Source of the DNA: an uncultured Erysipelotrichaceae bacterium | GTDB taxonomy: Bacteria; Bacillota_I; Bacilli_A; Erysipelotrichales; Erysipelotrichaceae | Length of the DNA: 11,101 nucleotides | NCBI GenBank assembly: GCA_946621045.1 | Contig: CAMOOA010000029.1 | Span: 1 to 11,101 of the forward strand | Reading direction: 5' to 3' | Part shown: positions 7,028 through 11,101 of the stretch, piece after piece | How the letters are laid out: every line of letters starts with the position of its first letter | How positions within the stretch are numbered: the first letter of the stretch is position 1 | The notes under the pieces: generated by a model | What the model was told of the DNA's origin: nothing | The model's database searches: none | Seen by the model: only the letters and a program-made list of their open reading frames with translations | Program-made: the position numbers and the translations under genes

Positions 7028-9187
7028 TTATTTTGTTCTGATGCGCCGTTTTACGGATTCCTCCGCATCGATCGCAAGATCCAGCTGTGCTCCGCTCCGG
7101 CTCCACTTCACATGAACCGGTCCGTGCGGCGTAACGGCGGTTCCTTCCGCATGCGAACGCATGCCGCATGCCGGAGAAACCAGAATGGTCTCATAGCCGG
7201 CCGACCCCGGCCGCACACCGAGCACAGCGGCAGGCAGCTCATACAGCGCCAGGGCGCCCCAGGCATGGCATTCGCTGCGCGGATAGTATTCTCCCTCCAC
7301 GCAGGTGGTACAGTGATTCTCAATCATCCTGCGCCAGATATCCCAGTACCGGTCTGTATATTCATAGAGACCGGTCTGTTCCAGAGCCCGGAAGAGATAC
7401 CAGCTTGTGGCGACAGTGCATCCGGTGACGGAAGCGTCCTGCAGCGTGCGCTTCATCGCGGCAGCGCCTTCTGCCTCCGTGAAGATTCCGCTGAGAACCC
7501 CGAAAACCTGCGCCTGCTGGGACAGGTCATTTATCCCCGGGCCATCTGTGATCATGCCGTCCTTCATACAGAAAGCGCGGATGGATACCTTCAGGGCTTC
7601 CGCTTCTGTCTCATAGGTCTTCTGCATTTCATCGCCGGCATAGGCGCAGAGTTCTGCGGCATGATTCAGTCCATAGAGATACAGCTCGCTTTCCAGGGTA
7701 ATCGGACCACAGAGGCCTGCCTTCGGCATTCCGGTTGTCTCCATCCAGGCTTCCGCCCAGTCGATAAAGGACCAGAACGGTTCCGTTTCATTGACACCGC
7801 CGATTTTTGCGACAAGACCCTGTTCATTCAGATGGGAGCGGAAAAAGGCAAGGATGCGGTGAATCACCGGCAGATACTGTGTGACAAGCCTGCGGTCTCC
7901 GAAGTACATCATGTGGTCATGAACCATCAGGATGTAGTAGATCGAAAACCCCGGGATCACATTCACGTTGGTATTCGGATAACTGCAGTTCAGCAGGCCG
8001 TCCGGCCGCTGGGCACGCGCAAAGTCATCAATGGCTTTCCGTGCCAGCCGGTCATCTGCCGAGACAGCATAGGTATAAAGGATCTGTGACCGCGTATCCA
8101 TGACATACTGAAGCTGTTCATAGAACGGGCAGTCCGTATAGGTTTCCTGCATACAGCGGCGGAGCGTGCGCAGACTGATGTCCCAGATATCCGAGAGCGT
8201 CGGATCATCGGTGCTTACCGTGCTCTTTACTTCCAGCGGATATCCGGTTTCTTCGATGGTCAGGGATTCAAGACGCACCGGCGCTGCGGTATGCACGGTC
8301 ACCTGAATATAGCGGAAGGTGCGGAACCAGAACGGTTCAAATACCGCAGTCCCGTCTTCCGCAATACGGATACAGTCCCGGTAGCCGGACAGATGCCCGT
8401 GCACGGAATCCGTGCGGTCTCCCTTTCCGTCTTCATATTCATAACATTCACTGTAAAGCAGCTCGATGGATGCGCCTTTGCCTCCGGCAAGAGCAAGCTG
8501 CACAAATGCGGTTATCTCCTCCCCGGCATCGATCACAAACGTGCAGTCCGTATCCGCCGCAATCTCCGTAACGGGAAGGGCAAGGGAATGCTTCTTCCGG
8601 TACATGAACGGGATGGTCCGGGGAGACAGATGTTCCGGCAGAAGCACAGCGGGCAGCAGCCCGGGATCTGAGACCACACAGTCCTGCCAGGCGGAATCAT
8701 CAAATCCGCCGGTCCGCCAGGAAACATCTTCGGCAGCTGCGGATTCGTGGATCTGAAGCGGCGCAAACCGTGTTTCTTCCGCATGGAATTCCGTTGTCCT
8801 ATCGACCCGGCTCTTCCATCCGGAGAGCTCTATGCCGTCGATGAACAGGCGGGGCACCGCAAAGCGGAAAAGGCTGTGATTGCCGTGCTTTGGATCCGCG
8901 GGGTAATGCAGGAGCCAGACCGCGACCGTGTTTTCTCCTTCCTGAAGGAACGCCGCAAGATCCATCTCATCATAGTAACGGACCGTATTGTCTCCCTTGG
9001 AGGGACCGTACTGCACAAATTCTCCGTTGACATACAACCGGTATCTTGTGTCTGCGCTGATCCGGAGGAAAAGGGATTCCGGAAGTGTTTCCAGAACCAG
9101 TGTTTTCCGGAACATAAGCAGTCTTGCCTGTGTTTCATCGGTTTTCTTCCAGTCCGCGCATTCAAGCCATCCGCATCTGATATCCAT
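7028..9187 (-). CDS. GH78-type alpha-L-rhamnosidase-like glycoside hydrolase
   Basis: The 719-residue protein has the layout of GH78-like rhamnosidases. An N-terminal beta-sandwich carries DTRYRLYVNGEFVQYGP (46-62). A second beta domain ends in FEPFWFRTFRYIQV (283-296). The (alpha/alpha)6 barrel begins with the diagnostic TDCPFYEQLQYVMDTR (351-366), where E357 and D364 lie in the acidic cluster used in catalysis. WSFIDW (472-477) and ECHAWGALALYELPAAVLGV (639-658) follow, then a short C-terminal beta domain. GH78 enzymes invert the anomeric centre while releasing terminal L-rhamnose from plant glycosides and pectic glycans. No signal peptide is seen, so it acts on imported material. The start at 9187 has AAGGCGG a few bases upstream. 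It heads the cluster, divergent from the AraC regulator. The superfamily is confident; activity on a sugar other than rhamnose remains possible because related families share this fold and motif set. Confidence 0.85.
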   Translation of the reverse strand: MDIRCGWLECADWKKTDETQARLLMFRKTLVLETLPESLFLRISADTRYRLYVNGEFVQYGPSKGDNTVRYYDEMDLAAFLQEGENTVAVWLLHYPADPKHGNHSLFRFAVPRLFIDGIELSGWKSRVDRTTEFHAEETRFAPLQIHESAAAEDVSWRTGGFDDSAWQDCVVSDPGLLPAVLLPEHLSPRTIPFMYRKKHSLALPVTEIAADTDCTFVIDAGEEITAFVQLALAGGKGASIELLYSECYEYEDGKGDRTDSVHGHLSGYRDCIRIAEDGTAVFEPFWFRTFRYIQVTVHTAAPVRLESLTIEETGYPLEVKSTVSTDDPTLSDIWDISLRTLRRCMQETYTDCPFYEQLQYVMDTRSQILYTYAVSADDRLARKAIDDFARAQRPDGLLNCSYPNTNVNVIPGFSIYYILMVHDHMMYFGDRRLVTQYLPVIHRILAFFRSHLNEQGLVAKIGGVNETEPFWSFIDWAEAWMETTGMPKAGLCGPITLESELYLYGLNHAAELCAYAGDEMQKTYETEAEALKVSIRAFCMKDGMITDGPGINDLSQQAQVFGVLSGIFTEAEGAAAMKRTLQDASVTGCTVATSWYLFRALEQTGLYEYTDRYWDIWRRMIENHCTTCVEGEYYPRSECHAWGALALYELPAAVLGVRPGSAGYETILVSPACGMRSHAEGTAVTPHGPVHVKWSRSGAQLDLAIDAEESVKRRIRTK

Positions 9188-9297
9188 AAGCCGCCTTCTC
9201 TGTTTTCAAGGGTAATGTAGCACCATAAGCATGGAAAATCCTATTCTTATTCTGTTCTTTTTGTTCTTATTATGATACGCTGAGCAGTAGAGGAACA
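9188..9297. promoter_or_regulatory. Divergent promoter region between rhamnosidase and regulator genes
   Basis: These 110 bases must drive the catabolic genes leftward and the regulator rightward. Rightward, TATGAT (9271-9276) is a good -10 candidate 21 bases before the regulator ATG, but no matching -35 is visible at 17-18 bases, as is common at activator-dependent or weak promoters. AGAGGAA just before ATG 9298 is its ribosome binding site, and AAGGCGG (minus strand) serves the rhamnosidase gene. I found no convincing leftward -35/-10 pair. Confidence 0.55.
9244..9272. repeat. Helically phased TTCTT direct repeats, candidate AraC-type operator
   Basis: TTCTT begins at 9244, 9255 and 9264. 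The outer copies are the identical 8-mer TTCTTATT, 20 bases apart. Two half-sites in direct repeat about two helical turns apart is the usual arrangement bound by AraC-family dimers. The array lies between the two divergent genes and abuts the regulator's likely -10 element, so occupancy could both activate the leftward operon and repress the regulator. It is inferred to be the regulator's own target. Confidence 0.5.
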
Positions 9298-10500
9298 ATG
9301 CGGGAAAACAAACTTACCATACTGTGCAGCGTGCTGAAAACCGACCTTGTGCTGGAACGGGAAACCGGAGAGCTGATTTCCTTTTCCGGGATCATCGAGG
9401 ACAGTCCGCTCATGAAATCCGATGAATTGCGGACCATCCTGCGCGCAGGCGCGGCTTCCGCGAAGGGTCCGTATATCTATCAGGGTGTGCATGAGTGTTA
9501 TTTTGCGGCAATGCATGCGGGGAATGACATTCTGTTTCTCGGGCCGATGTGCCATATGAAACTCAATACCGTAAAGCGGAGGCAGACGGCACGGGCCTAC
9601 GGAATCACGACCGATGATCTCCGGGAGCTTCCGGCTTTTACTCTGCCGGAAATCCGGAATATGGTTCTGCTTGCGGGCATAGTGCTGGAACAGACGGATG
9701 TGGAAGAGGAGGAGCTGCTTTACCTCAGCCGCCTGATCAGCGACAGCGACAGGGATGTAAAGAAAGAACAGACCTCGTTTGTCATGAAGGAAGAACAGGA
9801 AAATGACAATAATGCCATCCGGCACAGTTATCATGAAGAACAGCAGCTGATGAGTGCCATCCGGGAAGGAAGAGGCGAGGAAGCGATCCGCATCGCGGAG
9901 AATATGGACCGTGACAGCGGCCGGCTTTCCGGTGAGGAACTCGGGCATCGGAAAAACCTTGCGATCATCGGAATCGCCCTCTGTTCGCGGGCGGCCATTG
10001 AAGGGGGCATTACACCGGAGACAGCCTACCGCATCAGCGGATACTATATTCAGAAATGCGACAGTGCAGAGATGCCGGCCGTAATTCTTCAGTACCGGAA
10101 CCAGGCACTCGCGGAGTTTTCTGCGCGGGTAAAGGAAAAAACCGACCGCTCCCGCAGCTCAAGCTATGTGGAGCGCTGCCAGGACTACATCCGCAAACAC
10201 TACCGGGAGAAGATCTATCTTGAGGATATTGCGGAAGCGCTCGGTATTTCACCGTCCTATCTCTCCCGTCTGTTTTCAAAGGAGACCGGCACCCGCATCC
10301 AGGATTACATCAATGAGGAACGGGTTTACCGGGCAGCCAATCTTCTGGCATATTCCGATCTTTCACTTCCGGCCATAGCGGCATATGTCAACTTTCCGAA
10401 TCAGAGCTATTTCGGAAAGATCTTCCGGAAATACAAGGGCATGACACCGAAAAAGTACCGTGACCGGTATTCGGTGATGGAAATTGCAGAACCGCAGTAA
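9298..10500 (+). CDS. AraC-family transcriptional regulator with N-terminal sensor region
   Basis: This 400-residue cytoplasmic regulator ends in a complete AraC DNA-binding domain with two helix-turn-helix units. The first is around 306-330 (LEDIAEALGISPSYLSRLF); the second is around 355-387 (LPAIAAYVNFPNQSYFGKIF then GMTPKKYR). Residues 178-250 carry a helical module common in Firmicutes AraC regulators, with HRKNLAIIGIALCSRAAIEGG at 217-237. Residues 1-140 form a putative ligand-sensing domain that I cannot assign to a named family (GPYIYQGVHECYF, LFLGPMCHMKL). The start is backed by AGAGGAA directly upstream. It is transcribed divergently from the rhamnosidase operon, the classic position for a local activator responding to the imported glycoside or a released sugar. 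No clear terminator follows. The family call is very secure; the ligand is unknown. Confidence 0.93.
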   Translation: MRENKLTILCSVLKTDLVLERETGELISFSGIIEDSPLMKSDELRTILRAGAASAKGPYIYQGVHECYFAAMHAGNDILFLGPMCHMKLNTVKRRQTARAYGITTDDLRELPAFTLPEIRNMVLLAGIVLEQTDVEEEELLYLSRLISDSDRDVKKEQTSFVMKEEQENDNNAIRHSYHEEQQLMSAIREGRGEEAIRIAENMDRDSGRLSGEELGHRKNLAIIGIALCSRAAIEGGITPETAYRISGYYIQKCDSAEMPAVILQYRNQALAEFSARVKEKTDRSRSSSYVERCQDYIRKHYREKIYLEDIAEALGISPSYLSRLFSKETGTRIQDYINEERVYRAANLLAYSDLSLPAIAAYVNFPNQSYFGKIFRKYKGMTPKKYRDRYSVMEIAEPQ

Positions 10501-10538
10501 GCCGGGACGGCATACGGAATCTGTGCTTTTTCTGCAGG

Positions 10539-10793
10539 GCCGGAGAGATTTATGAAAAGAAGCTCTGGGATGTCACTCGGGAGCGCAATGCCAACCTGGA
10601 GCATGAAGTCAATGAACTCAAGGAGATGCTGCACAAGTTGGAGAACAAAATCGAGCAGATGGCAGCAATGCATAAGAACGAAATCGACGCGCTGACGAAC
10701 AAGCATAATGCGGCAATGACAGAGATGGCACAGAGTTATGCGGAGAAGTATATGAAGTTTGCTGAAGAGAATGGCGTAAAAGGAGCAAAATAA
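10539..10793 (+). pseudogene. Coiled-coil protein fragment lacking a start codon
   Basis: An open frame ending at TAA 10791-10793 reads EKKLWDVTRERNANLEHEV and then heptad-like ELKEMLHKLENKIEQM, finishing KYMKFAEENGVKGAK. It is strongly charged, rich in E, K, N and M, and is almost certainly a real coiled-coil C-terminus rather than chance. No ATG, GTG or TTG precedes the coiled coil in frame. The only nearby ATG with a ribosome site (GGAGAG, ATG 10552) is in another frame, so a small indel or loss of the 5' part has occurred. The frame stays open back into the regulator's last codons, so the left boundary of the homologous part is approximate. I do not recognise the parent family. Such tails occur on many unrelated proteins, including mobile-element genes. 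Confidence 0.6.
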
Positions 10794-10806
10794 GGGTTAG
10801 CGAAAC

Positions 10807-10909
10807 AAAAACACGCCCTGACATTTCTGTAATCGGCGTAAAAACTCGTCCAGACATTTTCGATAATTGGTTTAAACTCGCTCGGAAATTTCCGAAAATG
10901 AAGGCAAAA
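10807..10909. repeat. Three degenerate 32-33-bp tandem repeats, the last with a 14-bp palindrome
   Basis: Units start at 10811, 10844 and 10876 with ACACG, ACTCG and ACTCG. Units one and two agree at 13 of their first 16 bases, and units two and three at 12 of 16. Each start is preceded by an A-run and each unit has a central ATTT. The third unit contains the perfect palindrome TCGGAAATTTCCGA (10882-10895). They fill the gap between a broken coiled-coil gene and a broken ATPase gene. They may be a multi-copy interspersed repeat or a leader element of the ATPase. No CRISPR-like exact repeat/spacer structure is present. Confidence 0.65.
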
Positions 10910-10930
10910 TATAACCGGGAGTCATGATAT

Positions 10931-11047
10931 ATGGAATTAAGAAGACATATCGATTCGTGGCTTGCCAAATGGAAGACAACTCCCGGACACAAACCTGCAC
11001 TGATTCGGGGAATCAGACAATCTGGCAAAAATGAATTTAAACATTGA
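10931..11047 (+). pseudogene. Truncated N-terminus of an AAA/DUF4143-type ATPase
   Basis: ATG 10931 opens a 38-codon frame. It reads MELRRHIDSWLAKWKTTPGH and then KPALIRGIRQSGK, followed by NEFKH and a stop. This is the typical beginning of the widespread ATP-binding proteins of the AAA/DUF4143 group, whose P-loop reads GxRQxGKT. Here the Walker A glycine and lysine (G32, K33) are present, but the expected threonine and the remaining several hundred residues are missing. The break falls immediately after the lysine, so the protein cannot be an active ATPase. These ATPases are common in accessory, repeat-rich regions of Firmicutes genomes. The family call is from motif memory. Confidence 0.68.
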
Positions 11048-11101
11048 AAAATTACTCGGTTTTGAAGGCAAAACAGGGAAGATTTTTCAGTGCTTCCACA
11101 A
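11031..11101 (+). CDS. Unrecognised reading frame running off the window edge
   Basis: ATG 11031 begins just where the truncated ATPase loses its homology, in a different frame, and reads MNLNIEKLLGFEGKTGKIFQ followed by CFH to the window end. No Shine-Dalgarno sequence is visible before it, and the frame closes upstream at TGA 11001. It may be the 5' part of a real gene, an internal part of the sequence that replaced the ATPase, or chance. No family was recognised. Confidence 0.3.
   Translation, partial: MNLNIEKLLGFEGKTGKIFQCFH

Noticed and set aside
7010..8089. Plus-strand open frame of 359 codons opposite the rhamnosidase-like gene
   Set aside because: It is a mirror frame of a well-supported GH78-type gene, with low-complexity, Arg/His/Pro-rich translation and no recognisable motifs.
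10807..10909. CRISPR array
   Set aside because: Only three units, diverged along their whole length, with no constant repeat separated by variable spacers and no cas genes.
10618..11028. Minus-strand 136-codon frame with repeated MSGRVF peptide
   Set aside because: The peptide repeat simply reflects the DNA tandem repeats. The frame runs antisense across the coiled-coil remnant and the ATPase fragment, which have clear coding character on the plus strand.

Overview
The window looks like chromosomal DNA of a low-to-mid GC Firmicute, most likely a gut anaerobe of the Erysipelotrichaceae/Lachnospiraceae type. Evidence for this is strong AGGAGG-type ribosome binding sites, a near-consensus CcpA cre site, an AraC/YesN-style regulator with the middle domain common in Firmicutes, a GPH-family symporter, and an NADH:flavin oxidoreductase of the 2,4-dienoyl-CoA reductase/BaiCD-BaiH kind. 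No rRNA, tRNA or CRISPR array was seen. The organism cannot be named from this sequence alone.

Positions 46-9187 hold a six-gene, minus-strand catabolic cluster. In transcription order it reads: GH78-type alpha-L-rhamnosidase-like enzyme (9187-7028); a hairpin; a DUF3237-like protein (6940-6512); a clan GH-A glycoside hydrolase (6512-5301); a type B carboxylesterase (5304-3745); a 132-bp gap with a perfect inverted repeat; an Fe-S flavoenzyme of the OYE/FadH family (3612-1660); a 137-bp gap led by a cre site; a GPH-family sugar/glycoside:cation symporter (1522-116); and a rho-independent terminator (46-97). The DUF3237, GH-A and esterase genes overlap at their stop and start codons and look translationally coupled. 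None of the enzymes shows a signal peptide, so the substrate is probably imported intact and processed in the cytoplasm.

Divergent from the cluster, at 9298-10500, is an AraC-family regulator. The 110-bp shared promoter region carries helically phased TTCTT repeats, a plausible operator. The combination of rhamnosidase, second glycosidase, esterase, flavin-dependent double-bond reductase, DUF3237 protein and glycoside permease suggests uptake and dismantling of a decorated plant glycoside (for example an acylated flavonoid, phenylpropanoid or terpenoid glycoside). The substrate is inference.

The right end (10501-11101) is different. It holds a coiled-coil coding remnant without a start, three degenerate 32-33-bp tandem repeats, an ATPase N-terminus that breaks off immediately after its Walker A lysine, and the start of an unrecognised reading frame that leaves the window. 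This looks like a worn, rearranged mobile or repeat-rich boundary to the catabolic locus.
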